NCBI RefSeq assembly: GCF_945957525.1
Contig: NZ_CAMFLA010000006.1
Location: 62,001-126,000 of the forward strand
Source of the DNA: an uncultured Aquitalea sp.
Lineage (GTDB): Bacteria > Pseudomonadota > Gammaproteobacteria > Burkholderiales > Chromobacteriaceae
DNA: 64,000 nucleotides
Reading direction: 5' to 3'
Shown here: positions 16,183-25,167 of the stretch, one piece after another
How the letters are laid out: the number at the start of each line of letters is the position of its first letter
How positions within the stretch are numbered: position 1 is the stretch's first letter
Position numbers and translations under genes: made by a program
The notes under the pieces: model-generated
What the model saw: the letters and a program-made list of their open reading frames with translations, nothing else
Told to the model about the DNA's origin: nothing
Databases searched by the model: none

Positions 16183-17337
16183 TTAAAAGCCGATGGCATG
16201 GCGGGCAAATTGCCGCTTGATCGGAGTCAGTCTGTCGGTGAGAGACAGTCCGGCATTACGCAACCAGCCGATGCCCGGCAGGTTTTTTTCATGGAACAAC
16301 CGGAAAAGGCTGTCGCAAGTGTACTGCATGGTTTTGACCGCTTCACGCCGTTGTCGCTCGTAACGCCGTAAACGCAGCCATTCTCCCGGATCGCGCGCCT
16401 CGCGCAGCAGCGCCGCCAGCGTGGCCGCATCCTGAAAGCCCAGATTGACGCCCTGCCCGGCCAGCGGATGCACGGTATGGGCAGCGTCGCCCACCAGCGC
16501 CAGGCGCTGGCTGACCACGCTTTCAGGCTGGATCAGCCGCAGAGGAAAAGCCGCCGCCGGCGTCAACAGTTCGAAACCGCCCAATTGATGACCGCCCGCA
16601 GCAGCCACGCGCAGGCACAGGTCGTCCGCGCTCAGCGCCAGCAAGGCGTCCGGATCGGAAGTTGACCACACCATGGACACTCGGTTCCCCGCCATGGGGA
16701 GCCAGGCAAGAATGCTGTCGCCGGTAAACCACTGGCGCGCCACCCCGCCATGCGGCAATTCGCAGGCGAAATTGGCCACCACGCCGCTCTGGTCATAGGT
16801 TTTGACGCTGGCCTCCACACCGGCCTGACGCCGCGCCCAGGAGTTGGCGCCATCCGCGCCCACCACCAGCTTCGCCGTCAGCGCGTCTCCATTGGCCAGC
16901 ACCAGCCGCGCCTGCTCGGCGTTGCTGCTCAGGCTGTCCGGCCGCACGCCGCTCAGGCAGCGCACCGGGCTGTCAGCCAATCTGGCCCACAAGCCGGCAA
17001 GCATCCAGCGATTTTCCGCAATATAGGCCAGCGCGTCCGCGCCGGCGTCGCTGGCGGCAAAGCGGATGCGCCCGCCGGCATCGCCGGCCACATCCATCGC
17101 GCTGATCACGCCAATGCGCCGCTCGTCCGGCCAGGCGCCCATTTGCTGCAAAAATGCGCGATTGCGCGGGCTGACGGCGTAAATACGCGCATCCCAGCCC
17201 TCCTCCAGTTGGCCGAAGGCCGGTTCTCCGCCCTCCATCAGGGCGATGCGATGGCCGCTGTCGGAGAGCGCCAATGCCAGACTGGCGCCCACCAGGCCGC
17301 CGCCAATGATGATGATGTCGAAATCCTGTTGCGTCAT
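16183..17337 (-). CDS. FAD-dependent ubiquinone-biosynthesis hydroxylase (UbiI/VisC-like)
   Basis: A flavoprotein monooxygenase of the UbiH/COQ6 family, hydroxylating the aromatic ring of a ubiquinone precursor. The 384-residue chain shows the Rossmann motif IIIGGGLVGASLALAL at the N-terminus, the DG motif VVGADGANSWARRQAG and the GD motif LVGDAAHTVHPLAGQGVNLG. An in-frame GTG at 17349 overlaps the ubiH stop and is an alternative start; the ATG at 17337 fits the family N-terminus. Position directly after pepP and ubiH matches visC (ubiI) of enteric bacteria. Which ring carbon it attacks cannot be told from sequence. Confidence 0.88.
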   Translation of the reverse strand: MTQQDFDIIIIGGGLVGASLALALSDSGHRIALMEGGEPAFGQLEEGWDARIYAVSPRNRAFLQQMGAWPDERRIGVISAMDVAGDAGGRIRFAASDAGADALAYIAENRWMLAGLWARLADSPVRCLSGVRPDSLSSNAEQARLVLANGDALTAKLVVGADGANSWARRQAGVEASVKTYDQSGVVANFACELPHGGVARQWFTGDSILAWLPMAGNRVSMVWSTSDPDALLALSADDLCLRVAAAGGHQLGGFELLTPAAAFPLRLIQPESVVSQRLALVGDAAHTVHPLAGQGVNLGFQDAATLAALLREARDPGEWLRLRRYERQRREAVKTMQYTCDSLFRLFHEKNLPGIGWLRNAGLSLTDRLTPIKRQFARHAIGF

Positions 17338-17345
17338 GGCGGCGG

Positions 17346-18536
17346 TCACACTCCAAACACCAGATGCCGGGCGAAGGCGCGACGTAGCGGCGGCACGCTG
17401 TCCAGCACGCTCATTCCCATGCCGCGCAGGGCGCTGACCACCGGTGAATGCCCGTCGAACAACTGGATCAGGCCATGGGTAAAGCCCACTACCGCGTGAC
17501 TGTCCAGCCGGCGGCCGGCGGCGTACACAGCCAGACCGGACGCATCGCCCGGATCATCCAGACCCTGCAAGGCATCCGCCAGGCCGATGGCATCGCGCAA
17601 GCCAAGATTCAGGCCTTGCGCGGCAACCGGGTGCATGGTCTGGGCGGCGTTACCGATCAGCACCACCCTTCCACTGCTGACGCGATTCACCTGACGCAAG
17701 GCCAGCGGGAAGGTGGCGCGCGGCCCCACCGACAGAATGCGTCCCTGACGTTGGCCGAAGGCCTCCTGCAGCTCGCTGATCACGCTATCGTCATCCGCCT
17801 CGCGCAGCCTGTCGGCGTCTTCATGGCTGCGAGTCCACACCAGCATGTAGTCGTCGCCGTGCGGCAAGAGTGCAAACGGCCCCTGGCGGGAGAAGCGCTC
17901 GTAGGCCACGCCGTCAGGCGCTTTTTCCGTGCGCACTTCGGCCAGCACGGCGCACTGATGGTAGTCATGGATGCGACGACGCACGCCGGGCAGGCTGTCC
18001 GCCAGCGCGCCGCCTTCGGCCAACACCACCAGCCGGCTGGTGAGCGCGGCTTCCCCTTCCGGGCCGCTGACATTTACCGTGGCGTAGCCGGACAGGCTGA
18101 TCACTGCCGTCACGCGAGTTTGCCACAGCACCTCCACCCCGGCGGTTTCCAGCTGGGCATTGATGGCCTGGGTCAGCGCCGGATAATCTACCACCACGCC
18201 AAGATGAGGCAGTTTGAGGTCTTCGCGATTGAGGCGGGTGCGGCCCATCGCGCCTTGCTGTGATACGTGCACCGTGTCGATGGGCGTGCAGGGCAAGTCA
18301 TCAGGCCAGGCGCCGGCCGCCGCCAGCGCTTCGCGGCTGTACCAGGACAAGGCCAGCGCGCGCGCGTCGTTCAGCGGCGCCGCCTTGGCTCGCGCTTCCA
18401 CCAACCGCACCTTGCGGCCTTCGCGCGCGAAACGAATGGCCGCCAGCGCGCCCACCGGGCCGCCGCCCACTACCACGATGTCGGCGTGGCCACCGCACAC
18501 GGCGTCGCGCCGGGATTGCTTCGAGCTTGCTGTCAT
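17346..18536 (-). CDS. ubiH: 2-octaprenyl-6-methoxyphenol hydroxylase UbiH
   Basis: Flavin monooxygenase of ubiquinone biosynthesis, 396 residues. Rossmann motif IVVVGGGPVGALAAIRF is near residue 20. The stretch YERFSRQGPFALLPHGDD and the GD-region NAAQTMHPVAAQGLNLGLRDAIGLADAL follow the UbiH pattern, with GNAAQ in place of GDAAH as in enterobacterial UbiH. The central DG motif reads AEGG, a deviation from the common ADG. The stop overlaps a possible GTG start of the next hydroxylase gene, and pepP ends three bases upstream of the start, so pepP-ubiH-visC form one unit. A dispersed 11-mer is found at 17750-17760 and another at 18014-18024. Confidence 0.92.
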   Translation of the reverse strand: MTASSKQSRRDAVCGGHADIVVVGGGPVGALAAIRFAREGRKVRLVEARAKAAPLNDARALALSWYSREALAAAGAWPDDLPCTPIDTVHVSQQGAMGRTRLNREDLKLPHLGVVVDYPALTQAINAQLETAGVEVLWQTRVTAVISLSGYATVNVSGPEGEAALTSRLVVLAEGGALADSLPGVRRRIHDYHQCAVLAEVRTEKAPDGVAYERFSRQGPFALLPHGDDYMLVWTRSHEDADRLREADDDSVISELQEAFGQRQGRILSVGPRATFPLALRQVNRVSSGRVVLIGNAAQTMHPVAAQGLNLGLRDAIGLADALQGLDDPGDASGLAVYAAGRRLDSHAVVGFTHGLIQLFDGHSPVVSALRGMGMSVLDSVPPLRRAFARHLVFGV

Positions 18537-18539
18537 CGC

Positions 18540-19835
18540 TCAGATACCCTGCATCAGAATTTCAATTTCATCGATACGCTTCGGCACCGCCTCGGTATAC
18601 ACCTCGTGGCCGGTATCGGTCACCAGCACGTCGTCCTCGATACGGATGCCGATGTTGTGCAGCGCCTCGGGCACATTGTCCGCCGGGCGGATATACAGGC
18701 CCGGCTCGATGGTGGTGCACATGCCGGGCTGATAGGCGCGCCAGGCACCGTGCAGTTTGCGCTGGCCCACATCGTGCACATCCAGGCCGATCATGTGACC
18801 GATGCCGTGCATGTAAAACTGGCGGAAGGAGCCGGACTCGATCACGCCGTCCACGCTGCCGTTCAACAGTTTGAGATCCAGCATGCCCTGCACCAGCACG
18901 CGCAGCGCGGCGTCGCCCGGTTCGTTCCACAGGGCGCCGGGGCGTACCTTGTCGATACCGGCCAACTCCGCAGCCAGCACAATCTCGTACACATCGCGCT
19001 GGGCGGCGGAAAACTTGCCGTTTACCGGAAAGGTGCGGGTGATGTCGCCGGCGTAGCCGTTCAGCTCGCAACCGGCGTCGATCAGCAGTAGATCGCCGTT
19101 GTTCAGCCGGGCGTTGTTGGCGGCGTAATGCAGGGTGCAGGCATTGCCGCCGCCGGCCACGATGCTCTCGTAAGAAGGGTAGCGCGCGCCGTTGCGGATG
19201 AAGACGTGCAGAATCTCCGCCTCCACCTGATATTCATACATTCCCGGGCGGGTGGCGCGCATGGCGGCCAGATGACCCTCGGCGGAAATCTGCCCCGCGC
19301 GGCGCAGGATGGCGCGTTCGCTCTCGTCCTTCACCATGCGCATCTCGTCCACCAGAGCAAACAGATCATGGTAGACAGCGGGCGGCTGTTCGCCGGTGCG
19401 ATAGCGCTGGCGGACAGCTTCCAGCCAGCCGTGCGCGCGTTGATCGAGCGCGGGGTTGCGCCCCACGCCCCACCACAGCGACTTTTGCCCGGACAGAATG
19501 TCCGGCATGCGCTGATCCAGCTCGTCGATGGGCCAAGCCTCGTCAAAACCGAAACGCTCGCGCGCGCCCTCAGGGCCATAACGGAAGCCATCCCAGACTT
19601 CCCGGTCGGGGTGTTTGGCGCGACAGAACAGGATGGACCGGCCGCTGCCGGCGTCCAGCACCAGCACGGCCTCGGGTTCGGTGAAGCCGGACAGATAGAA
19701 AAAATGGCTGTCCGGGCGATAGGGGTAGTGGCTGTCCGCGTTGCGAATGACTTCGGGCGCGGTGGCCAGCACGGCGATACCCTCGCCCATTTGCGCCATC
19801 AGGCGGGTACGACGATCAGCGTGAGTCTGGTGCAT
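18540..19835 (-). CDS. pepP: Xaa-Pro aminopeptidase PepP
   Basis: Cytoplasmic metalloprotease removing N-terminal residues that precede proline. At 431 residues it has the usual length: an N-terminal creatinase-like domain (GEGIAVLATAPEVIRNADSHYPYRPDSHFFYLSGF) and a C-terminal pita-bread fold with the two-metal ligands in LLIDAGCELNGYAGDITRTF, the histidine in YMHGIGHMIGLDVHD, and the glutamates in TTIEPGLYI and GIRIEDDVLV. First gene of the pepP-ubiH-visC unit. Its promoter must lie in the 288-base gap 19836-20123, which otherwise holds only the yebC terminator. Confidence 0.95.
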   Translation of the reverse strand: MHQTHADRRTRLMAQMGEGIAVLATAPEVIRNADSHYPYRPDSHFFYLSGFTEPEAVLVLDAGSGRSILFCRAKHPDREVWDGFRYGPEGARERFGFDEAWPIDELDQRMPDILSGQKSLWWGVGRNPALDQRAHGWLEAVRQRYRTGEQPPAVYHDLFALVDEMRMVKDESERAILRRAGQISAEGHLAAMRATRPGMYEYQVEAEILHVFIRNGARYPSYESIVAGGGNACTLHYAANNARLNNGDLLLIDAGCELNGYAGDITRTFPVNGKFSAAQRDVYEIVLAAELAGIDKVRPGALWNEPGDAALRVLVQGMLDLKLLNGSVDGVIESGSFRQFYMHGIGHMIGLDVHDVGQRKLHGAWRAYQPGMCTTIEPGLYIRPADNVPEALHNIGIRIEDDVLVTDTGHEVYTEAVPKRIDEIEILMQGI

Positions 19836-20042
19836 GAAAGGCTCTTTCAGAAGACCGCCGCCTTTGACCCGCCAACAGCCCCGCCCCGCCGCACGGCCCG
19901 GCCTGCCGGGCTGGCAGTGCTATCGACGGGCCCGGGAACGGGTATCTGCAAGGTTGAGTCGGCGGCTCTTGATACGGCCAAGGAAAACAGGCGACAGTTT
20001 ACACCGCCCCTCGCCGTCGCCCAATGCCCGGGCAACATGCGG

Positions 20043-20072
20043 CAACAAAAAGGGCCTGCCAATGGCAGGCCC
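20043..20072 (-). terminator. Rho-independent terminator of yebC
   Basis: On the minus strand GGGCCTGCC and GGCAGGCCC (20052-20072) form a 9-bp stem with a 3-base loop, followed by a T-rich run (20043-20051). It lies 51 bases past the yebC stop. Confidence 0.85.
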
Positions 20073-20123
20073 TCGCTTCGGGCAACCCCGCGCCAGACAG
20101 GCAGCGCGAGCGGCTTGGCGCTT

Positions 20124-20849
20124 TTACTCGTCCATCACGGCGGAGGTGTATACCTCCTGCACGTCGTCCAGATCTTCCAGCGCGTCCAGCAGCTTTTGCA
20201 TGCGCGCCGCATCGTCGCCGCTCAATTCGGTTTCGTTCTGCGGCTTCATGGTGACTTCGCCCATCTCGGCCTTGAAACCCTTGGCTTCCAGCGCTTCTTT
20301 CACATCGGTGAATTCGTAGGGGCTGGTAATCACTTCCATCGAGCCGTCATCATGGCTCACCACATCTTCCGCGCCGGATTCCAGCGCGGCTTCCATCAGC
20401 GCGTCTTCGTCCAGACCCGGCGCAAACACCAGGTAACCACAGTGGGTGAACTGGAAGGCCACGCAACCGTCGGTACCCATGTTGCCGCCATACTTGGAGA
20501 AGGCGTGGCGCACATCGGCCACGGTGCGGGTTTTGTTGTCGGTCAGGCAGTCCACCATCACCGCCGCGCCGCCGATGCCGTAGCCTTCGTAGCGGCATTC
20601 CACGTAGTCCACGCCTTCTAGCTGGCCCGTGCCGCGCTTGATGGCGTTTTCGATATTGTCCTTGGGCATGGACTCGGCCTTGGCCTTGTCCACCGCCAGA
20701 CGCAGGCGCGGGTTCATGTTGACGTCGCCGCCGCCCATCTTGGCGGCAACGGTGATTTCCTTGATCAGACGGGTGAAGATCTTGCCGCGCTTGGCATCCT
20801 GGCGACCCTTGCGATGCTGGATGTTAGCCCATTTGCTATGACCTGCCAT
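20124..20849 (-). CDS. yebC: YebC/PmpR family regulatory protein
   Basis: A 241-residue cytoplasmic protein of the YebC family, starting [23 protein letters not shown] as the family does and carrying the acidic middle and C-terminal domains. Members have been described as DNA-binding regulators and, more recently, as ribosome-associated factors helping translation of proline-rich stretches. Downstream of fliR but separated by 76 bases and ended by its own terminator, so probably an independent gene. Confidence 0.95.
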   Translation of the reverse strand: MAGHSKWANIQHRKGRQDAKRGKIFTRLIKEITVAAKMGGGDVNMNPRLRLAVDKAKAESMPKDNIENAIKRGTGQLEGVDYVECRYEGYGIGGAAVMVDCLTDNKTRTVADVRHAFSKYGGNMGTDGCVAFQFTHCGYLVFAPGLDEDALMEAALESGAEDVVSHDDGSMEVITSPYEFTDVKEALEAKGFKAEMGEVTMKPQNETELSGDDAARMQKLLDALEDLDDVQEVYTSAVMDE

Positions 20850-20925
20850 AAATCCCTCGATAACAGTCTTGGCCCGAAAAGAGCCGGTTGTATGCGCAAA
20901 AATTTGGGAAGATTCTAGCAGAAAG

Positions 20926-21702
20926 CTACTTCAGCTTCAGCATGGACAACATGAAGGCGAACGACTCGCGATACATCTGCTCGATCACCGGCACCATCAT
21001 CGGCAAGGTCAGATAGATGGTGATGAAGCCGATCATCATCGTCAGCGGAAAACCGAAGGTGAAGATATTGAACTGCGGCGCGGCGCGGGTCATCACGCCG
21101 ATGGCGAGGTTGGTCACCAGCAAGGCGGCGATCACCGGCATGGCCAGCCAGACGCCCCAGCTGATGATGTGGCCGCCCCACAGCACCAGCGCGCGCAGGG
21201 AATCCGCCGGCATGCTCATGCCGATGGGCAGCGTGGTGAAGCTTTCCACCAGCACCGAGAGTACAACCTGATGACCATCGAAAGTGAGAAACAGCAGGAA
21301 GACAAAGATAGTGAGCATCTGCGACAGCACCGGCACCTGCGCCGCGTGCATCGGATCGAAAAACATGGCGAAGCCAAGCCCGGTCTGCGCACCCATGATG
21401 AAGCCCGCCATTTCCACCGCGGTAATGGCGATGCGCATGACAAAACCCATCGCCAGGCCGATCAGCACCTGCTGAAACAGGATGGCGATGCCGACGGCCG
21501 ACACCAGCGGCGCCGAAGGCAGCGGCGGCAGAATGGGCGCCAGCAACATGGTCAGCATCAGCGCGAAACCCGCTTTGAACCGGCGCGGCACGCCGCGATA
21601 GGCGTAAATGGGCTCAGCCAGGAACAAGCCGATGATGCGGGCGAACGGCCAGACGAACATCGCGACGAAAGTGTTGATCTGGGCGTCGGACAGATTGATC
21701 AT
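20926..21702 (-). CDS. fliR: Flagellar biosynthesis protein FliR
   Basis: Inner-membrane component of the flagellar type III export gate, 258 residues with about six hydrophobic segments. The segments [37 protein letters not shown] and [12 protein letters not shown] are typical of FliR. The start at 21702 has GAGG five bases upstream and lies seven bases after the fliQ stop; a longer start at 21717 would overlap fliQ. Last gene of the fliK-R operon. Confidence 0.95.
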   Translation of the reverse strand: MINLSDAQINTFVAMFVWPFARIIGLFLAEPIYAYRGVPRRFKAGFALMLTMLLAPILPPLPSAPLVSAVGIAILFQQVLIGLAMGFVMRIAITAVEMAGFIMGAQTGLGFAMFFDPMHAAQVPVLSQMLTIFVFLLFLTFDGHQVVLSVLVESFTTLPIGMSMPADSLRALVLWGGHIISWGVWLAMPVIAALLVTNLAIGVMTRAAPQFNIFTFGFPLTMMIGFITIYLTLPMMVPVIEQMYRESFAFMLSMLKLK

Positions 21703-21709
21703 CCGCGCC

Positions 21710-21979
21710 TCAACCAATCATGCCGGGAATGCTCTTGAACAAGCGGGTGGTGTAATCGATCAGCGTGCTCAGCATCCACGGCCCGGCCAGCACCAGTACC
21801 AGAAACATGGCCAACAGCTTGGGGATGAAGGTCAACGTCATTTCATTGATCTGGGTTGCGGCCTGCAGCACGCTGACCAGCAAACCCACTACCAGCGACA
21901 CCAGCAACACCGGCGCGGCCACAATGATCAGCACGTACAAGGCTTGCTGCACCAGATTGATGACGAGTTCCGGACTCAT
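21710..21979 (-). CDS. fliQ: Flagellar biosynthesis protein FliQ
   Basis: An 89-residue inner-membrane export-gate subunit with two membrane helices (ALYVLIIVAAPVLLVSLVVGLLVSVLQ and LLAMFLVLVLAGPWML) and the conserved ATQINEMTLTFIPK loop between them. The ATG overlaps the stop of an acetyltransferase gene (four bases) that separates fliQ from fliP, an unusual arrangement since fliP and fliQ are normally adjacent. Confidence 0.95.
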   Translation of the reverse strand: MSPELVINLVQQALYVLIIVAAPVLLVSLVVGLLVSVLQAATQINEMTLTFIPKLLAMFLVLVLAGPWMLSTLIDYTTRLFKSIPGMIG

Positions 21980-22476
21980 GCTTCGCTCCTTCCCGTTGGC
22001 GGCTCTTGCCAGCCGCCCTTGGCCATCAGCCAGTTCTCTATCGTGACGCCGTCGCGCAGCACGGCATTAGGCCGCAAAACGCTATAGCCCAGACGCTCCA
22101 GCACCGGCCTTGCCGCATGACTGGCCCAGGCATGCAAGCCGGCAACGCCAGCGCCAGCCGCCTCGACTTCCAGCGCCTGGATCAGCGCTCGGCCAATGCC
22201 TGCGCCCTGTGCGTGCGGCGCGACATAAAGCATGTCCAGTTCGCCATCGCGCGTCAGCCAGGCAAAACCCAGCAACTCGTCGCCCGCCATCGCCGCCCTG
22301 CTCCAGCTCTGCGCCAGACGAGCCTCCCACGCGCGTTGAGACTCGTCGTCCCACACACCAGCCCAGGCCAGTCGCGCCGACAGGGGGTAACATTCATCCG
22401 GCAGCGCGGCCACGCTATCGGCCAACAGCGCATGACAAGCCGGCAGCATGCCCGGCTCAAGCTCGCGATACTCCAT
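21976..22476 (-). CDS. GNAT-family N-acetyltransferase inside the flagellar export-gate operon
   Basis: A 166-residue GNAT acetyltransferase transferring an acetyl group from acetyl-CoA to an unknown amine. The acetyl-CoA pyrophosphate loop is AQGAGIGRAL near residue 92, preceded by the strand ELDMLYVAPH and followed by GLHAWASHAARPVLERLGY, typical of the fold. It starts three bases after the fliP stop and overlaps the fliQ start, so it must be translated with them. It is not a known part of the flagellar export gate. It may be a chance passenger or modify a flagellar, ribosomal or metabolic target. Base composition does not obviously differ from its neighbours. Confidence 0.85.
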   Translation of the reverse strand: MEYRELEPGMLPACHALLADSVAALPDECYPLSARLAWAGVWDDESQRAWEARLAQSWSRAAMAGDELLGFAWLTRDGELDMLYVAPHAQGAGIGRALIQALEVEAAGAGVAGLHAWASHAARPVLERLGYSVLRPNAVLRDGVTIENWLMAKGGWQEPPTGRSEA

Positions 22477-22478
22477 AC

Positions 22479-23225
22479 TCAGCCTGTGTAAAAACTTTGC
22501 ACCAGCGACCCCATCAGCAAGGTCCAGCCGTCCACCAGCACAAACAGCATCAGTTTGAACGGCAAGGAAATGGTGACGGGCGACACCATCATCATGCCCA
22601 TCGCCATCAGGATACTGGCCACCACCAGGTCAATGATCATGAAGGGAATGAAGACCATGAAACCAATCTGGAAAGCCGTTTTCAGCTCGCTGATGATATA
22701 GGCAGGGATGAGCGTCTTCATGCTGACGTCGGCCTTGGTGGCCGGCTTCTCCGAGCGCGAAATCTCGATGAAAAAGGCCAGATCCTTCTCGCGCGTCTGC
22801 GTCAGCATGAAAGCCTTCATCGGCTTACTGCCCTCATCCATCGCCTGCGATATGGAAATCTTGTCGTCGGAAAACGGCACCCAGGCCTTGCTGTACACCT
22901 GATCGAAGGTGGGCCCCATCACAAACAGGGTGAGAAACAGCGACAGACCGACAATCACCTGGTTGGGCGGTGCCTGCGCAACGCCCAGCGCCTGTCGCAG
23001 CAGCGACAGCACGATCACGATGCGGGTGAACGAGGTCATCATCAGCAACATGGCCGGGATGAAGCCGAGCGCCGTCATGAATAGCAACATCTGCAGCGAC
23101 AGCGAGTAATTCTGGCCGCCGCCCGCGCCCGGCGTGCTGGTCATCAAGGGCAAGCCTGCCGCTTCGGCCAACGTTGGCCCCAGCAACAGGATGAAAGGCA
23201 GTATCTGTCTGCGGAAAAATGTCAT
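22479..23225 (-). CDS. fliP: Flagellar biosynthesis protein FliP
   Basis: Core export-gate protein of 248 residues with a cleavable signal peptide (LPFILLLGPTLAEA) and four further membrane segments. The conserved MTSFTRIVIVLSLLRQALG, PPNQVIVGLSLFLTLFVMGP and IPAYIISELKTAFQIGFMVFIPF stretches are intact. Together with FliQ and FliR it forms the helical pore for rod, hook and filament proteins. It ends three bases before the acetyltransferase start. A copy of the dispersed 11-mer sits at 23162-23172 in the signal-peptide coding region. Confidence 0.96.
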   Translation of the reverse strand: MTFFRRQILPFILLLGPTLAEAAGLPLMTSTPGAGGGQNYSLSLQMLLFMTALGFIPAMLLMMTSFTRIVIVLSLLRQALGVAQAPPNQVIVGLSLFLTLFVMGPTFDQVYSKAWVPFSDDKISISQAMDEGSKPMKAFMLTQTREKDLAFFIEISRSEKPATKADVSMKTLIPAYIISELKTAFQIGFMVFIPFMIIDLVVASILMAMGMMMVSPVTISLPFKLMLFVLVDGWTLLMGSLVQSFYTG

Positions 23226-23234
23226 GAGATGGCG

Positions 23235-23696
23235 CTACTCGGTGTTTTTCTTTTGCCGGGTCTTGTCCATGGCCAGCTTGAGCCAGTGGGAAAACGGCTC
23301 CTGCGGCGGGGTAGGCCGAGCATCGGCATCGGCGGGGCGCGGCATGCGACTGAGCAGGTTGACGTTATGGTTGGTCACGCCCAGCACCAGCCATTCCCCC
23401 TCCACCTCAATAATCACCACCTTTTCGCGCTGCCCCACCATGGCGCCGCTCACCACCCGGATGCGGCTGCCCACGCCCAGCATGCCGCCCTGAACACGAC
23501 GAAACAGCCAGGCCACGCCGACAATGGCGGCCAGCACCAGGCCCAGGCCAAAAATCACTTGCAAGAGACTGCTGAAGGGCGTGGGCGCATCAACAGCGCC
23601 TGCGGCCATAGCCAGCGGCGATGCGACAAACGACAAGGCAGCCAGCGCCGACTGCGATGTCGGCCCCCGGCTGCCCGGAAGGAAACGCGCGCTCAT
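23235..23696 (-). CDS. fliO: Flagellar protein FliO
   Basis: A 153-residue membrane protein assisting assembly of the FliP pore. It has a hydrophobic N-terminal region ending in LAMAAGA, a membrane helix (LLQVIFGLGLVLAAIVGVAWLFRRV) and a cytoplasmic domain with GSRIRVVSGAMVGQREKVVIIEVEGEWLVLGVT typical of FliO. The ATG at 23696 overlaps the fliN stop by four bases; an upstream in-frame start at 23798 would lie inside fliN and adds no family sequence. Confidence 0.92.
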   Translation of the reverse strand: MSARFLPGSRGPTSQSALAALSFVASPLAMAAGAVDAPTPFSSLLQVIFGLGLVLAAIVGVAWLFRRVQGGMLGVGSRIRVVSGAMVGQREKVVIIEVEGEWLVLGVTNHNVNLLSRMPRPADADARPTPPQEPFSHWLKLAMDKTRQKKNTE

Positions 23697-24154
23697 TTCT
23701 GCAATCGGCGAATACGCTCGGCCGGCGTGATGATGTCGGTTAGACGAATACCAAATTTGTCGTTCACCACCACCACCTCGCCCTGGGCGATCAGGCAACC
23801 ATTGACCAGCACATCCATTGGCTCGCCCGCCAGTCCATCAAGCTCCACCACCGAACCTTGCGCCAACTGCAGCAGGTTGCGGATGGCGATCTTGGTTCGA
23901 CCCAATTCCACGGTCAGCTGCACCGGGATGTCCAGAATCATGTCCAGATTGCTGGGCACCGCCAGGCCTGCCTCGGCGGAGCCGCCCAACTCCTGAAAGA
24001 GATGGGAGGCCGGCTGCGCCGCAACGCTGTCCGCTTCAGCGCCCTGAGCGCCCTCCATGACCTCTTGCTCCGCCATTGCTGCGGCCCAGTCGTCCATGGA
24101 CACTTCCTCATCCGCAGCTCCTGCCGCTTGGCCTTCTTCCAGCTGATCGCTCAT
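23693..24154 (-). CDS. fliN: Flagellar motor switch protein FliN
   Basis: C-ring protein of 153 residues. The first 70 residues are acidic and poorly conserved (SMDDWAAAMAEQE); the C-terminal SpoA domain from about residue 73 (DIPVQLTVELGRTKIAIRNLLQLAQGSVVELDGLAGEPMDVLVNG and GEVVVVNDKFGIRLTDII) is clear. Works with FliM and FliG in torque generation, switching and cargo docking. Overlaps fliM and fliO by four bases each. Confidence 0.96.
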   Translation of the reverse strand: MSDQLEEGQAAGAADEEVSMDDWAAAMAEQEVMEGAQGAEADSVAAQPASHLFQELGGSAEAGLAVPSNLDMILDIPVQLTVELGRTKIAIRNLLQLAQGSVVELDGLAGEPMDVLVNGCLIAQGEVVVVNDKFGIRLTDIITPAERIRRLQK

Positions 24155-25161
24155 TGTTTTTTCTCTCCTGCCGCGGGTAGCTCGGCGAACTCATTGGCGC
24201 CGGCCAGCACTTTATCCACTTTGAGCGCATAGCGCCCTTGCACGGTGCCGTAATGGCATTCGAACACCGGAATGCCAGACACGTCGGCCACCACGGCTTC
24301 GGGGATTTCCAGCATCACCACGTCGCCGCTTTTCAAATTGAGAATCTGGCCCAGCGTCACCTTGGTCTCGGCCAAGGTGGCCACCAGCTCCACTTCCGCC
24401 GCCTGCACCTGATGCGTCATCAGGCTGACCCAGCGGTTGTCCACCTCGGTGCGGTCGGCCTGCATGGTGCTGGACAGCACGTCGCGGATAGGCTCCACCA
24501 TCGAGTATGGCAAACACATGTGAAAATCGCCGCCGCCCGCGCCCAGTTCGATATGGAAAGTCACCGCCACCACCACTTCGGTGGGGGTGGCGATATTGGC
24601 GAACTGGGTGTTCATTTCCGAGCGCAGATAGACAAACTCGATCGGGTGCACCGGCTCCCAAGCCTTCTGGCACTCGGAAAACACCACCTCCAGCAGACGA
24701 TGGATGATTCGCTGCTCGGTTGGAGTGAAGTCCCGTCCCTCCACCCGCACATGGTAGCGACCGTCGCTGCCGAACAGATTGTCGACAATGAGGAACACGA
24801 GATCGGGATCGAAAATCAGCAGACCCGTGCCGCGCAGCGGTTTGACATGAACCAGATTGAGGTTGGTGGGCACCACCAGATTGCGAATGAATTCGCTGTA
24901 CTTCTGAACCCTGACCGGGCCGACGGAAATCTCGGCGTTGCGGCGAATGAAGTTGAACAGGCCGATGCGCAGGTTGCGGGCGAAGCGCTCATTGATGATT
25001 TCGAGCGTGGGCATGCGCCCGCGCACGATGCGCTCCTGACGGCCGATGTCGTAGCCGCGTATGCCCTGCGCATCCTGCGCGCTGTCGTCGTCTTCGTCCT
25101 CGCCGGTGACGCCCCTGAGTAGGGCGTCAACCTCTTCCTGGGACAGGATATCGTCGCCCAT
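24151..25161 (-). CDS. fliM: Flagellar motor switch protein FliM
   Basis: C-ring protein of 336 residues that binds phosphorylated CheY. The N-terminal CheY-binding peptide is ILSQEEVDALLRGV, followed by the CheC-like middle domain (RFARNLRIGLFNFIRRNAEISV) and a C-terminal SpoA domain (LGQILNLKSGDVVMLEI). Four-base overlap with fliN; fliL lies six bases upstream. Confidence 0.97.
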   Translation of the reverse strand: MGDDILSQEEVDALLRGVTGEDEDDDSAQDAQGIRGYDIGRQERIVRGRMPTLEIINERFARNLRIGLFNFIRRNAEISVGPVRVQKYSEFIRNLVVPTNLNLVHVKPLRGTGLLIFDPDLVFLIVDNLFGSDGRYHVRVEGRDFTPTEQRIIHRLLEVVFSECQKAWEPVHPIEFVYLRSEMNTQFANIATPTEVVVAVTFHIELGAGGGDFHMCLPYSMVEPIRDVLSSTMQADRTEVDNRWVSLMTHQVQAAEVELVATLAETKVTLGQILNLKSGDVVMLEIPEAVVADVSGIPVFECHYGTVQGRYALKVDKVLAGANEFAELPAAGEKKQ

Positions 25162-25167
25162 GGCCGC

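Noticed and set aside
19836-20123. A small gene (such as ygfB) before pepP
   Set aside because: No frame in the 288-base gap resembles it; the gap contains the yebC terminator and GC-rich sequence without a ribosome site.
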